Shown here one piece after another: positions 25,954 through 33,960 of a DNA stretch of 64,000 nt (position 1 is the first letter of the stretch; each line of letters opens with the position of its first letter). Below the pieces are notes generated by a model. That model ran no database searches. It saw only the letters and a list, made by a program, of their open reading frames with translations, and was not told where the DNA came from. Both the position numbers and the translations under genes were made by a program. Location: assembly GCF_002723955.1 (NCBI RefSeq), contig NZ_BEWN01000001.1:496001-560000 (forward strand). Direction: 5' to 3'. Source of the stretch: Gluconobacter frateurii (lineage in GTDB: Bacteria; Pseudomonadota; Alphaproteobacteria; Acetobacterales; Acetobacteraceae).

Positions 25954-28074
25954 ATGTTTTTTCTCAATGTCCGGCGTGTGTCACGTCCGGCACTGTTGCT
26001 CTGTGGTTGCGCGCTTGTTTTCTCTCTGAATCCGGCTTTTGCGGACGATACGGATAACGCACAGACCCAGAAGTCTCCTTCCACAGAGTTTATCACGGTC
26101 AATGGTGTGCGACGCACCACAACCACGGACCCGGATGTGACAAGCCTGTTCAAGCGTAGTCTTGGATTTAGTGCCTACTCTGCCGGCGGCGTTTCGGCGC
26201 TTCCTGTGCTCAATGGTATGGCCGATGACCGGGTGGCGACATTTGTGGACGGGATGCGCATGCAGGCGGCATGCCCCAATCACATGAACCCGGCCATGTC
26301 CTATATTGATCCGGATATGGTGTCTTCCGCTGTGGCCATCGCTGGCATCACGTCGGTCAGTCAGGGCGGGGACAGCACCGGCGGCACGATTGAGGTCAAT
26401 CGCAAGGACCCGATCTTTTCAAAAAGTTCGAAAATCCTCGTGACCGGGCACGCGAAAGGAGAGTATCGCAGTAATGGTGGCGGCTCTGGAGCGTCCGGGT
26501 CAGTAACAGTCGCCAACGACTGGCTTAGTCTGCGTTACACCGGCTCTTATAGTCACGCGAGCGACTATCATGCGGGCGGTGGGCAACGGGTTCTCTCAAC
26601 GAACTATCTGAGCTTCAATCATGCTGTCACGTTAGGAGTTCGTAAGGAAAACCATCTGCTGGCTTTAACGGTCGGGCAGCAGGACATCCCGTATGAAGGT
26701 TTCCCGAACCAGTACATGGACATGACGAACAATCGCTCCACGTTCGTGAACGGAAAATATACGGGCGATTTCAACTGGGGAACGCTTGAGGCACGTGGCT
26801 TCTGGCAGCGTGTTGATCACGCGATGAACATGCTCTCCGACAAGGGAGGGCATACGGCCTCGACCGGGATGCCGATGAATACGGACACTCGGACAGCGGG
26901 CTATTCCATCAAGGCCACGATCCCTCTGGGGCCGAGACATACGCTCGGAATTGGCAGTTCATTCGACCACAACGGCCTGAATGACTGGTGGCCGCCATTG
27001 CTGAACAGCACGATGATGGGGCCGGACACGTTCCATAATGTGAATAACGGGCATCGCGACCGGCTGGGCCATTACATAGAATGGAAAGCCCGGTGGGCGC
27101 CTCGTTTCTCCACGGAGCTCGGATTGCGAAACGATCTGGTCCTGATGAACACCGGACCGGTCGCTCCCTATTCCTGGACCAGCATGATGAGCATGGCGGA
27201 TGCTGCTGCAGCCAAGGCTTTCAATGCGGCGTCCCGTGGGCGGACGGATACCAATTTCGACGTCACGGCAACCGGACGATGGCAGGCCCTCGATAGTCTG
27301 ACCATTGAAGGCGGTTACGCGCGCAAAACCCGCTCTCCCAATTTGTATGAACGCTATGCCTGGGGGCGGGGTACGATGGCCACAACGATGATCGGCTGGT
27401 TTGGGGACGGGAACGGCTATGTTGGGAACCTCAATCTGACGCCTGAAATCGCCAATACGGTCAGTACGACGGTTACGCTGCATGATCCGCATGGGCATCG
27501 CTGGGAAATCAAGGTTCAACCGTACTACACCTATACTCATCACTACATAAACGTCGTGAAGATCGGAACGCTCTCGAATGGGCTGTCCATGCTCCAGTTC
27601 GCCAATCACAATGCCCAGAGCTATGGCATCAACAGCTCGATGTTTGCGAGACTATGGAACAGTCAGACGTATGGTCAGGGTGAGATACAAGCCAATCTGA
27701 ACTGGGTCCGCGGGCAGGATTTGGTGTCTCACGCGGGCCTCTATCATCAGATGCCGACGAATGGCGTGATAACGCTGCGTGAAACGTTCCAGAACTGGAG
27801 TGTGCACGTGGATGTGACGCTCGTTAAATCCAAGGAAAGCGTGGATCGACTGCGTCAGGAACCGCGCACGCCGGGTTATGCGTTGCTCGGCTTGGGTGGA
27901 AGCTATCACTGGCGGTATTTCACGTTGGATGGCAGCATCGATAACGTTCTGGATCAGAAATATTACCTGCCCTTGGGCGGGATGTCGCTCGGGGATTACC
28001 AGTCCACGGGGTATCTTGGTCCACTATTAGGGCTGGGGCGCTCTTTTAATCTGAGTCTGACGGCGTCTTTCTGA
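25954..28074 (+). CDS. TonB-dependent copper receptor (OprC/NosA-like)
   Basis: Outer-membrane TonB-dependent transporter, 706 residues with a signal peptide ending near NPAFA-DD. The plug domain has VATFVDGMRMQAACPNHMNP, where C107 and M111 form the CxxxM pair that binds copper in Pseudomonas OprC, and HAM at 289-291 matches the partner HxM motif. The C-terminal barrel ends in a typical phenylalanine (LSLTASF). Numbering is from the ATG at 25954, which has GAAGG upstream; a GTG at 25930 is an alternative. Context with DUF2946 supports copper uptake. Confidence 0.88.
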   Translation: MFFLNVRRVSRPALLLCGCALVFSLNPAFADDTDNAQTQKSPSTEFITVNGVRRTTTTDPDVTSLFKRSLGFSAYSAGGVSALPVLNGMADDRVATFVDGMRMQAACPNHMNPAMSYIDPDMVSSAVAIAGITSVSQGGDSTGGTIEVNRKDPIFSKSSKILVTGHAKGEYRSNGGGSGASGSVTVANDWLSLRYTGSYSHASDYHAGGGQRVLSTNYLSFNHAVTLGVRKENHLLALTVGQQDIPYEGFPNQYMDMTNNRSTFVNGKYTGDFNWGTLEARGFWQRVDHAMNMLSDKGGHTASTGMPMNTDTRTAGYSIKATIPLGPRHTLGIGSSFDHNGLNDWWPPLLNSTMMGPDTFHNVNNGHRDRLGHYIEWKARWAPRFSTELGLRNDLVLMNTGPVAPYSWTSMMSMADAAAAKAFNAASRGRTDTNFDVTATGRWQALDSLTIEGGYARKTRSPNLYERYAWGRGTMATTMIGWFGDGNGYVGNLNLTPEIANTVSTTVTLHDPHGHRWEIKVQPYYTYTHHYINVVKIGTLSNGLSMLQFANHNAQSYGINSSMFARLWNSQTYGQGEIQANLNWVRGQDLVSHAGLYHQMPTNGVITLRETFQNWSVHVDVTLVKSKESVDRLRQEPRTPGYALLGLGGSYHWRYFTLDGSIDNVLDQKYYLPLGGMSLGDYQSTGYLGPLLGLGRSFNLSLTASF

Positions 28075-28203
28075 CAGTCCTTTTATGACCTGGGGAACTG
28101 TTGGGTTTTCCGGGGCAGACTTGAAGCTGGTCATGCAAGCCCATTAACCTGTGGTTCATCTGTCGGCACAGTGGTGCCAACTGAACGGACAACAGAGGGG
28201 TTC

Positions 28204-29016
28204 ATGGAAAATCACGTCAATACATTGTGGGGTCAGTTTTATGGCTGGCTCCCCACGCTTCTAAGTTATGTCGGGCAACTCGTGCTGGCGATTATTGTGC
28301 TGCTGGTGGGCTGGTCCATCATCAACATGATTACGCGTGGCATGGGCCGCATGATGGCTGCCAGCAATATCGAGCCAACCCTCCGGGGCTTTCTGCTCAG
28401 TGTTGTCGGGCTGCTGCTGAAGGCACTTCTGCTGATCAGCGTTGCATCCATGGTTGGCATTGCAACGACGTCTTTCGTCGCTGTTCTTGGTGCGGCTGGT
28501 CTGGCAGTCGGCATGGCGCTTCAGGGCAGCCTTGCCAACTTTGCGGGTGGCGTGCTGATTCTGCTGTTCCGTCCGTTCAAGGTCGGGGATTCCATTACGG
28601 CCGCGGGCAATACGGGAACGGTTGTCTCGATCGAGATGTTCCGGACAGTGCTGCAGGATTCCACGAACGACATTGTTTACGTACCAAACGGGACGCTCTC
28701 GAACAATGTGGTCATCAATAGTTCCCAGTCTGAGCGACTGCTCGCATCAGTCAGCCTGCTGATTGATTATAATGACGATATCGACAAGGCTCGCGCTCTG
28801 CTCCTGGACCTGTTTGAGAATGATGCGCTGGTTCTCAAGGCGCCGGCTCCATCCGTTTCATTTCTACCACGCCCGGCCAATATTGCCGTAACGCTGGGCT
28901 TCTGGTGCGCACCGGGCAATGTGACGCCGCTGGTTGCCAAGTATTCCGAAGCGTCCATTCAGGCGCTGAAAAAAGAAGGTTTCCGTCTGGGTGTTACCGC
29001 CCGTACTGCGGCCTGA
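28204..29016 (+). CDS. Small-conductance mechanosensitive channel (MscS family)
   Basis: Inner-membrane channel that opens under turgor stress. The 270 residues have three transmembrane helices in the first 130, and the pore-lining TM3 with its small-residue pattern GAAGLAVGMALQGSLANFAG, followed by the conserved LLFRPFKVGD and the cytoplasmic beta and alpha/beta domains. I take the ATG at 28204 with GAGGGG upstream; a GTG at 28171 would add 11 residues. It is the last clearly chromosomal gene before the AT-rich stretch and the prophage. Confidence 0.92.
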   Translation: MENHVNTLWGQFYGWLPTLLSYVGQLVLAIIVLLVGWSIINMITRGMGRMMAASNIEPTLRGFLLSVVGLLLKALLLISVASMVGIATTSFVAVLGAAGLAVGMALQGSLANFAGGVLILLFRPFKVGDSITAAGNTGTVVSIEMFRTVLQDSTNDIVYVPNGTLSNNVVINSSQSERLLASVSLLIDYNDDIDKARALLLDLFENDALVLKAPAPSVSFLPRPANIAVTLGFWCAPGNVTPLVAKYSEASIQALKKEGFRLGVTARTAA

Positions 29017-29025
29017 TGTTTTGTG

Positions 29026-29066
29026 CCGTGCCTGGGATATCGTCTGGGCACGGTAATTATTTATTC
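29026..29066 (+). terminator. Likely terminator after the MscS gene
   Basis: CCGTGCC (29026-29032) pairs with GGCACGG (29047-29053) around a 14-nt loop and is followed by an A/T-rich run. The loop is long and the T-run interrupted, so it is weaker than others in the window. Confidence 0.45.
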
Positions 29067-29108
29067 TAATACTAAAAATAAATATCATAAAATTTGGAAA
29101 TAATTGCT

Positions 29109-29894
29109 ATGGAATGGAAATTGCCAAATGAGCTGAACAATCCCGCACCACGAGATATATACAGGCTGCCAATTTTCATAAAACAATGGGTGTGGATATT
29201 TGGGGTTTTAGGATTTTTTGGTGTTTTACCAATATTAATTATCTCTGCAGTTATTTTGAATAACATTCATAAATTTGAGGTTCATGGTCTTGTCGCCATC
29301 GCTCATATTGACAAATCCTACCTTGTAAAAGAGCGACACGGATGGAATTGTATGGTAGAATACTCTTTCTTTAACAAAGAAAGAGTATTTATAGACAAAA
29401 ATAAAACGTCTTATAACAATATAAATTGCTCGAGAATGTATGGTAGAAATATAAAAATTTACTATTTAAAAGATAATTACAATCGCAATGTACCTATGGA
29501 TAAAAATAGAGAAAATGAAAATTCTCTTATGAATATCTCGTCCTTATTATTGGGCTTGATAATTGTTTCTAGTTGTTATGTTTTCTTGCAGTCATTTTTT
29601 CAGCTTCGTAGAGAGGCGAAGTTGATGCGGCTAGGTTGTGCGACACAAGGATGGATCACAACAAGCGCTATAAAACGACAAAACAATCAGAGATTTCTCC
29701 GTGTTTACGGAATTTATAAAGATAGAGAGGAGAATATTTATAATTTTCATAAAGATTTTTCTCTAATGTACGGAGATGACGGAAATTCTGTTCTGGAAAA
29801 GGCTAAATTAAATACGACTATTCTTTATTATCCAGGGAGACATGATTTAAATATAATGTATCCGCCAAAATACATTGGATTTTATTCCGAATGA
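29109..29894 (+). CDS. AT-rich two-helix membrane protein, possibly DUF3592-like
   Basis: A 261-residue protein of unknown function. It has two clear transmembrane segments (near residues 25-47 and 140-163), each followed by a similar extracytoplasmic-type segment containing a Y-F/I-x-Y-Y pattern and ending near YYLKDN or YYPGRHD; this duplicated layout loosely resembles DUF3592 proteins. Base composition is far more AT-rich than the flanking chromosome and codon use is accordingly shifted, suggesting horizontal gain. The Shine-Dalgarno is weak; a TTG at 29094 would add 5 residues. It lies at the prophage border, so it may be cargo. Confidence 0.5.
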   Translation: MEWKLPNELNNPAPRDIYRLPIFIKQWVWIFGVLGFFGVLPILIISAVILNNIHKFEVHGLVAIAHIDKSYLVKERHGWNCMVEYSFFNKERVFIDKNKTSYNNINCSRMYGRNIKIYYLKDNYNRNVPMDKNRENENSLMNISSLLLGLIIVSSCYVFLQSFFQLRREAKLMRLGCATQGWITTSAIKRQNNQRFLRVYGIYKDREENIYNFHKDFSLMYGDDGNSVLEKAKLNTTILYYPGRHDLNIMYPPKYIGFYSE

Positions 29895-30177
29895 TATATT
29901 GAATTTGGGGTGAACGCAGCACCAGCTTTTTCAGTGAGAAAAAATGTATTTTAGGAAATGCATGAAAACTTTGGGCAACAGCGATTTTTGAGATTGGTGG
30001 TGGACCCGACGCAACTAGATAAATCTATTCAAAACAGTAGCTTATCACGTCAAACCATCAAATTCCCACAACGGAAAGTCCACGCGCGAATCGACGTTGT
30101 GTCAAACCTATTTTTGGGATCGCGGGCACTATCCGTAAAGCAGTAGCTATGGAAAAGTTTATTCTAGGAAATGTAAA
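29895..30177. other. Short spacer with a possible gene remnant
   Basis: A 62-codon ATG ORF (29958-30146) opens after TTTTAGGAAATGC, and the next gene opens after a similar TTCTAGGAAATG, which hints at a partial duplication of a 5' region. I recognise no protein family, and the middle part is less AT-rich than its flanks. It could be the scar of an insertion. No insertion-sequence ends are visible. Confidence 0.25.
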
Positions 30178-30555
30178 ATGAAGAACTACAAGGAAGACTT
30201 TGACGAATTCATGATTGGTGTGAATGGAAATAACCCCATAGGAATTTGGTGGTCGCTTGGTCTTAGTGATCATGATGAACTTTCGTTAAAAGAGAAGTTT
30301 AATTTATTTAAAGAATTTTTCTGTTTTGCAATAAAAGAAAACAGAATTATTGAATACGATTTGAAAAAAAATGTCGCTATTTTTTCTAAAGATGATCCTG
30401 ATGTAGTTTTTGATAGAATATTTTCAGATTTCCCATGGGAAAAAGTCGACGAAAATTCTAGTGATGAAAATAAGTATTTTGATATATACATGCATACAAA
30501 GTTTGATGGATGGGCGACTTTGTGTGCAGGAACGCATCTATTTATTCCGGAATAA
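30178..30555 (+). CDS. AT-rich small acidic protein, DUF596-like
   Basis: A 125-residue acidic protein with no transmembrane segment. The order of elements (an N-terminal FDEFMIG.. helix, GIWWSL.., a K/E-rich helix EKFNLFKEFFCFAIKE, then RIFSDFPWE and a C-terminal FDGWATLCAG) is loosely reminiscent of DUF596, a family of small proteins of unknown function. The likeness is from pattern only. AGGA lies upstream of the ATG. Base composition is very AT-rich, like the gene at 29109, and it ends 14 bp before the prophage lysis module on the other strand. Confidence 0.45.
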   Translation: MKNYKEDFDEFMIGVNGNNPIGIWWSLGLSDHDELSLKEKFNLFKEFFCFAIKENRIIEYDLKKNVAIFSKDDPDVVFDRIFSDFPWEKVDENSSDENKYFDIYMHTKFDGWATLCAGTHLFIPE

Positions 30556-30568
30556 TAAATTTTCTTAT

Positions 30569-30775
30569 CTATTGAATATTGCAGACTTTATGGATGCGAG
30601 ACATTTGGATCGCGCTTTGAATTAAGGCAGGACAGTCCTGCCTGTGTGTGCGGATCTCGGCTGCCATTTCCTTCTGGAAATCAGCCATCCAGGGATGAAG
30701 GGCAGGGCACACCACCTTGATGTGCGATTGCGCACACCCAGCCAGCACCAGGCACAATAGAACGGCCCGCATCAC
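30569..30775 (-). CDS. Small lipoprotein, Rz1-like outer-membrane spanin candidate
   Basis: A 68-residue protein starting with MMRAVLLCLVLAGCAQ, a complete lipoprotein signal with lipobox LAGC (modified cysteine at about residue 14). Lysis modules often end with an Rz1-type lipoprotein that fuses the two membranes in the last step of lysis. It overlaps the upstream membrane-protein gene by 4 bp (ATGA), as spanin pairs commonly do. The mature part lacks the usual proline-rich stretch, so the role is inferred from position and lipobox. Last gene of the late operon. Confidence 0.6.
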   Translation of the reverse strand: MMRAVLLCLVLAGCAQSHIKVVCPALHPWMADFQKEMAAEIRTHRQDCPALIQSAIQMSRIHKVCNIQ

Positions 30776-31002
30776 GCTTTCCCCTTATCCAAGGCATCCA
30801 GAAGCTCATCCACGGTCTGCGGAGCATCTGCACCGCGCTGTTCCATGGCTTGCAGCTGCGTCACCTGAGACGCTGCGTCTTTGACGTCCTGATCAGCCGT
30901 ATCGGCCTTCTGCGATTTGCCTCCGGCTCGATACAGCCCGAGGGCCGACGCCACAGCCAAAAGGGCCATGACGCCGACAATCGCCAGATTGGCAGTATTC
31001 AC
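30772..31002 (-). CDS. Small membrane protein, Rz-like inner spanin candidate
   Basis: A 76-residue protein with an N-terminal transmembrane segment (ANLAIVGVMALLAVASALGLY) followed by a hydrophilic, helix-prone domain rich in Gln, Asp and Lys (about 30-76). This matches the topology of inner-membrane spanins, although it is shorter than lambda Rz. It overlaps both neighbours by 4 bp and sits just before the lipoprotein, supporting a two-component spanin. No sequence-family assignment is possible. Confidence 0.55.
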   Translation of the reverse strand: MNTANLAIVGVMALLAVASALGLYRAGGKSQKADTADQDVKDAASQVTQLQAMEQRGADAPQTVDELLDALDKGKA

Positions 31003-31256
31003 TGAGCTGGCGCCTGAGTGACGGGACCAGCAGCGATAACGCGCTCCAGATCCGTGGCACCTTCCAGTGTCTTGGTCAGAGCAGCATCGAACGCCGTGAT
31101 ATCGACATGCTCAGCCAGCTTGGACATGGACGCGGCCAGAACCCCCTGAAGCACGAGGCCACCGACGCTGATGCCCTGCTGCACCGTAGGCGTGTCAGCC
31201 TTGCCCAGAGACTGGTTTACGAGACCCTGAAGAGCCGTGACAGAATTGAAAGCCAT
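30999..31256 (-). CDS. Hypothetical phage protein, lysis region
   Basis: An 85-residue protein of unknown function. It is rich in Ala, Val, Leu and Thr with an amphipathic GGLVLQGVLAASMSKLAEHV stretch in the middle, but no clear transmembrane helix. I start it at the ATG at 31256, which has GGAAG upstream; this comes right after the T-run of a hairpin terminator. It overlaps the next gene by 4 bp. Position between endolysin-linked genes and the spanin pair suggests a lysis or virion-related role only by context. Confidence 0.5.
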   Translation of the reverse strand: MAFNSVTALQGLVNQSLGKADTPTVQQGISVGGLVLQGVLAASMSKLAEHVDITAFDAALTKTLEGATDLERVIAAGPVTQAPAQ

Positions 31257-31271
31257 AACTGTTTCTTCCAT

Positions 31272-31296
31272 AAAAAAAGCTGCCTCGACGGGCAGC
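31272..31296 (-). terminator. Intercistronic hairpin with T-run
   Basis: GCTGCC (31279-31284) pairs with GGCAGC (31291-31296); the A-run at 31272-31278 is a T-run on the minus strand. It is placed directly before the leader and ribosome-binding site of the gene starting at 31256. Confidence 0.75.
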
Positions 31297-31388
31297 GTTG
31301 CATCCGACGGTCTGACAGCAGGATTGCTGCCTCCTTCGGAGATCTGAGGAATGAGGATGATCGAACCTGGTCCGACGGACGGGTTCAG

Positions 31389-31715
31389 TCAGGTAGGCGC
31401 TTTGGGCTTGCCCTTGCTGTCCAGGATTGGCACGCCACTGTCCGTGCCTGCCTTTTTCAAAAGCGGCGCTTCAGCCCGTGTCGTCATGACGGCCGTGAGC
31501 CCGATCTTGTACATGGCCGCGGCATATTTCTGCTCGAAGGCCAGAAAGCTCAGAAGCTGATAGGGCCTGACCCAGATCGATCCGGGGTCCGGTGGGGCAA
31601 GTCTGGAACGCAGGAAGCCGCAGACATTCAGTAGCATCGACGTCAGAACAAGAAAGATGCCGCCCCAGAGCAGGACTTGAGGCGGGAGGAAGCCGAGAAG
31701 GTCAGACAGCTGCAC
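31389..31715 (-). CDS. Small membrane protein, possible holin
   Basis: A 108-residue protein with a hydrophobic N-terminal helix at about residues 10-32 (LPPQVLLWGGIFLVLTSMLLNV), a proline-rich turn, a second amphipathic stretch (FLAFEQKYAAAMYKIGLTAVM) and a charged C-terminal tail. It starts 14 bp inside the end of the endolysin gene. Holins are usually coded beside endolysins and have this size and topology, so holin is the best guess; no family signature is recognised. Confidence 0.5.
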   Translation of the reverse strand: MQLSDLLGFLPPQVLLWGGIFLVLTSMLLNVCGFLRSRLAPPDPGSIWVRPYQLLSFLAFEQKYAAAMYKIGLTAVMTTRAEAPLLKKAGTDSGVPILDSKGKPKAPT

Positions 31716-32205
31716 GGCCTACTCCCATGACTGTCTGCTTGCCCAGGAACACATCCCGTTCAAAGGCGCGACGTGTGGTCAGGCCAGCCAGTTCGACCAG
31801 GTGCCCTTTCACGGTGGCCTTGTTCCAGCGTGTCAGTTCATTAGCCGCACCGACGTAACAGGCGGCATTGAGTTTGCGCAGCAGCGTAGAGCTTGCCACG
31901 GCCGGCGTTCCGACGTTGTACTGCCAGGACAGAAGAGCGGCCCGCTGGACGTCCGAAAGAGGAACCCTGACCAGGCGGGACAGAGCGACGTCCAGAGCTG
32001 TGACAGACTGTAGCAACAGGCTGGTAGCATCCGCCTCACTGATGGGTGGTGTCTTAGCCGTGACGGGCTTGCCGTCTTTCAGCCAGCGACTGCCGTAACC
32101 GATGGTCCAGTACCCGGCAGGGCAGACATAGGGCTTCGACCGGAATCCTTCGAAACCGGGCAGCCTTAAGAGCGTCGTGGCCATCACGACGGCAGTTTCA
32201 TTCAT
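31702..32205 (-). CDS. Phage endolysin, GH24 lysozyme
   Basis: Cleaves the glycan strands of peptidoglycan at the end of infection. The 167-residue product shows the catalytic triad pattern E-x8-C-x5-T (E19, C28, T34) within FEGFRSKPY...GYWTIGYG; the middle position is Asp in T4 lysozyme and Cys in many lambdoid lysozymes. The second conserved motif QRAALLSWQYNVG is at about residues 85-97. The start at 32205 has GGAAAA upstream. There is no signal-arrest-release segment, so release should depend on a holin, for which the overlapping downstream gene is the candidate. Confidence 0.92.
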   Translation of the reverse strand: MNETAVVMATTLLRLPGFEGFRSKPYVCPAGYWTIGYGSRWLKDGKPVTAKTPPISEADATSLLLQSVTALDVALSRLVRVPLSDVQRAALLSWQYNVGTPAVASSTLLRKLNAACYVGAANELTRWNKATVKGHLVELAGLTTRRAFERDVFLGKQTVMGVGRAAV

Positions 32206-32217
32206 GGGATTTTCCAT

Positions 32218-32244
32218 AAAAAAAGCCGCCCGGTGGGGCGGCTT
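32218..32244 (-). terminator. Intercistronic hairpin with T-run before the endolysin
   Basis: AAGCCGCC (32223-32230) pairs with GGCGGCTT (32237-32244); the A-run at 32218-32224 reads as a T-run on the minus strand. It separates the lipoprotein gene from the endolysin. Confidence 0.85.
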
Positions 32245-32281
32245 CGAAACAGTTTTGTTTGCGAGGTATTGAGTTTGCGCC

Positions 32282-32854
32282 TTAGTGCACGCGAGCGCCG
32301 TGGTAGTAAACAGGCTGATTTTGAAGAGCGAAAGTTACATAGCCTCCATCCAGACCATCTAGCTTAACTGTTTCGCCGAGCTTGATTGTCTGGTGGAATG
32401 GCACCTTGTATTCCTTGAAAGGAAGGGGGGCTGCCTCTTTGTCGATCGCAGCAGAGAACCATGGAGAACCACTGAAATTATTCATGGTGTAGGAGGCGCT
32501 AATGGTCGAGATGACCTCTCCTACAACCTCAAAATCGTTTGCAGTGTGCCCTGCTACATACGCATTCACTTTGTAAGAGAGAATGCCATTCTGACAGCTA
32601 TGGCGATCAACATCACAGATACGAATATAGCTTGGTGGTGAGGAAATATTTTGCTGGCTAGACCCATTTTTTGAAAGTGGGATATTCTCCGTGCCGGAAG
32701 AGAATACTTGGCCTGCCTTCTGGACAAGATTGTGTTCTGAAGCATGGAACGCGACGATGCTTTGAAGGGTTATTTCAGGCTGGTGGACTGCACATGCAGA
32801 AAGCGGCATTGCCAATAGTGCAAGCAAAGAATTTCTGAAAAGATGGGTTCTCAT
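32282..32854 (-). CDS. Prophage lipoprotein, probable moron
   Basis: A 190-residue protein with a clear lipoprotein signal: positively charged MRTHLFRN, a hydrophobic LLALLAMPL and the lipobox LSAC (cysteine at about residue 21). The mature part looks like a beta-rich globular domain with two cysteines (ICDVDRHSCQNG). I recognise no family. It is less GC-rich than the neighbouring late genes and is separated from the endolysin by a terminator, which is typical of independently expressed cargo genes. A surface or periplasmic role such as superinfection exclusion is possible but unproven. Confidence 0.6.
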   Translation of the reverse strand: MRTHLFRNSLLALLAMPLSACAVHQPEITLQSIVAFHASEHNLVQKAGQVFSSGTENIPLSKNGSSQQNISSPPSYIRICDVDRHSCQNGILSYKVNAYVAGHTANDFEVVGEVISTISASYTMNNFSGSPWFSAAIDKEAAPLPFKEYKVPFHQTIKLGETVKLDGLDGGYVTFALQNQPVYYHGARVH

Positions 32855-32905
32855 AACTCTAAACTCCCTTGAAAGACGACAATATACGATAAAGATCGTT
32901 AATAT

Positions 32906-33235
32906 TTACTTTCCAATCGACACCACCATGTGAACAACGCCAGATCCGAGGATCGAGGTGGCGAGTGTAATGATGGCCGTAACTACAGAGCGAGCCCCGA
33001 ACAGTCGGTCCAGCTTGCTGTTGATCTGCTTGTTCGCAGTTTCCATTTTCGTCTCCAGGCTTGCGATCTGGTTTCGAAGAGATGCAATTTCAGACCTGAC
33101 TTCACTACGCAGCGTGTCGTGCTTGTCATTCAGGCCGTCGGCAAATGTTTCGAGCTTCAGAGCACGGTCCTGGAGGACACGGATTTCAGCCTGAAGAGAG
33201 GCAAGAAGGTCTTCAGGTCTTTGAGCGTCAGGCAT
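32906..33235 (-). CDS. Coiled-coil protein with C-terminal membrane helix
   Basis: A 109-residue protein: residues 8-75 form a long heptad-like helix (repeated L/I at a-d spacing, e.g. LQAEIRVLQDRALKLE and IASLRNQIASLETKME), followed by a transmembrane segment (VVTAIITLATSILGSGVVHMVV). Similar small proteins occur in lysis modules of prophages, some annotated as holin-associated. No specific role can be assigned. The start at 33235 follows GGAAAA directly after a hairpin T-run. Confidence 0.55.
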   Translation of the reverse strand: MPDAQRPEDLLASLQAEIRVLQDRALKLETFADGLNDKHDTLRSEVRSEIASLRNQIASLETKMETANKQINSKLDRLFGARSVVTAIITLATSILGSGVVHMVVSIGK

Positions 33236-33246
33236 GGTTTTTCCAT

Positions 33247-33270
33247 AAAAAAAGCCGCCCGTAGGCAGCT
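33247..33270 (-). terminator. Intercistronic hairpin with T-run
   Basis: AGCCGCC (33253-33259) pairs with GGCAGCT (33264-33270) with one mismatch; the A-run at 33247-33253 is a T-run on the minus strand. It lies upstream of the coiled-coil gene and after the tail-fibre genes. Confidence 0.75.
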
Positions 33271-33302
33271 GTCAGAGAACGTCAGAAAAGAAGGGACAGA
33301 GA

Positions 33303-33959
33303 TCAGGCCATGATCGGATCAGGCCGCGCCGGCAGTGCCGTGCTGGTCGTGTCCGTGCCATCCGCGATGGCAGCGATCGCCTTCACATAGGCCTTCATCG
33401 GATCCGTAAAGGCTTCACCCATCGCGGCGGCCAGGTTGACCTGGTACTGGATCCAGGCCTGTTCGGATTTTGCCTGGTCAGGCAGCGGCACAGGAACAGG
33501 CGGCGGCGTGTAATCCACCAGCTTCCCATCCTGAACGCCCTTGTCGCCCTTGTAGGCATAATCCCCGCCCAGAGCCTGCCAGTCAGCACCAGACAGCAGC
33601 AGGAGGTCATCGAGCCCCGGCAAATTCTTGTGAGAGCCGAGAGTCCAGAGATCGTACCATCCCGTCACGCCCGTAGGTTGCGCGGCCGTATGGTCGAACT
33701 GCGCGGCATAACGGCTGGCATAGACCAGAGCACCCCCTGACACCGGAATGTTCGTAGCCCCGACCGACTCTGCAAACTGATCTTCTGTCAGGACAACCAA
33801 ATCAGAGACAGCGGGTAACGCTAGCACGTTGATTTGTGCCTGCGGGTTGTTTGTGGTGCCGCCCCAGACGTCCAGGACGCCCGTGACGACAGATCCGTCC
33901 GTGCTCGCATAATAGCGATCCGGATACGCGGATTTGATAGCATCTAATGCTGTGGTCAT
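33303..33959 (-). CDS. Tail-fibre-associated protein (possible assembly chaperone)
   Basis: A 218-residue protein starting 1 bp after the stop of the tail-fibre gene. The N-terminal two thirds contain beta-strand and loop stretches (YYASTDGSVVTGVLDVWGG, GATNIPVSGGALVYASR) and the C-terminal third is helical (QAKSEQAWIQYQVNLAAAMG). A fibre-plus-adjacent-small-gene layout is common for tail-fibre assembly proteins, and the helical tail fits, but I see no diagnostic family motif. The first 31 residues of the longer frame from 34052 overlap the fibre gene and are unlikely to be used. Confidence 0.5.
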   Translation of the reverse strand: MTTALDAIKSAYPDRYYASTDGSVVTGVLDVWGGTTNNPQAQINVLALPAVSDLVVLTEDQFAESVGATNIPVSGGALVYASRYAAQFDHTAAQPTGVTGWYDLWTLGSHKNLPGLDDLLLLSGADWQALGGDYAYKGDKGVQDGKLVDYTPPPVPVPLPDQAKSEQAWIQYQVNLAAAMGEAFTDPMKAYVKAIAAIADGTDTTSTALPARPDPIMA

Positions 33960-33960
33960 C

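Noticed and set aside
29958-30146. A 62-codon ORF as an insertion-sequence transposase remnant
   Set aside because: No terminal inverted repeats, target duplication or transposase motif could be seen.
30625-30643. 9-1-9 palindrome AGGCAGGAC/GTCCTGCCT in the lipoprotein gene
   Set aside because: No T-run and no repetition elsewhere; within coding DNA it is short enough to be accidental.
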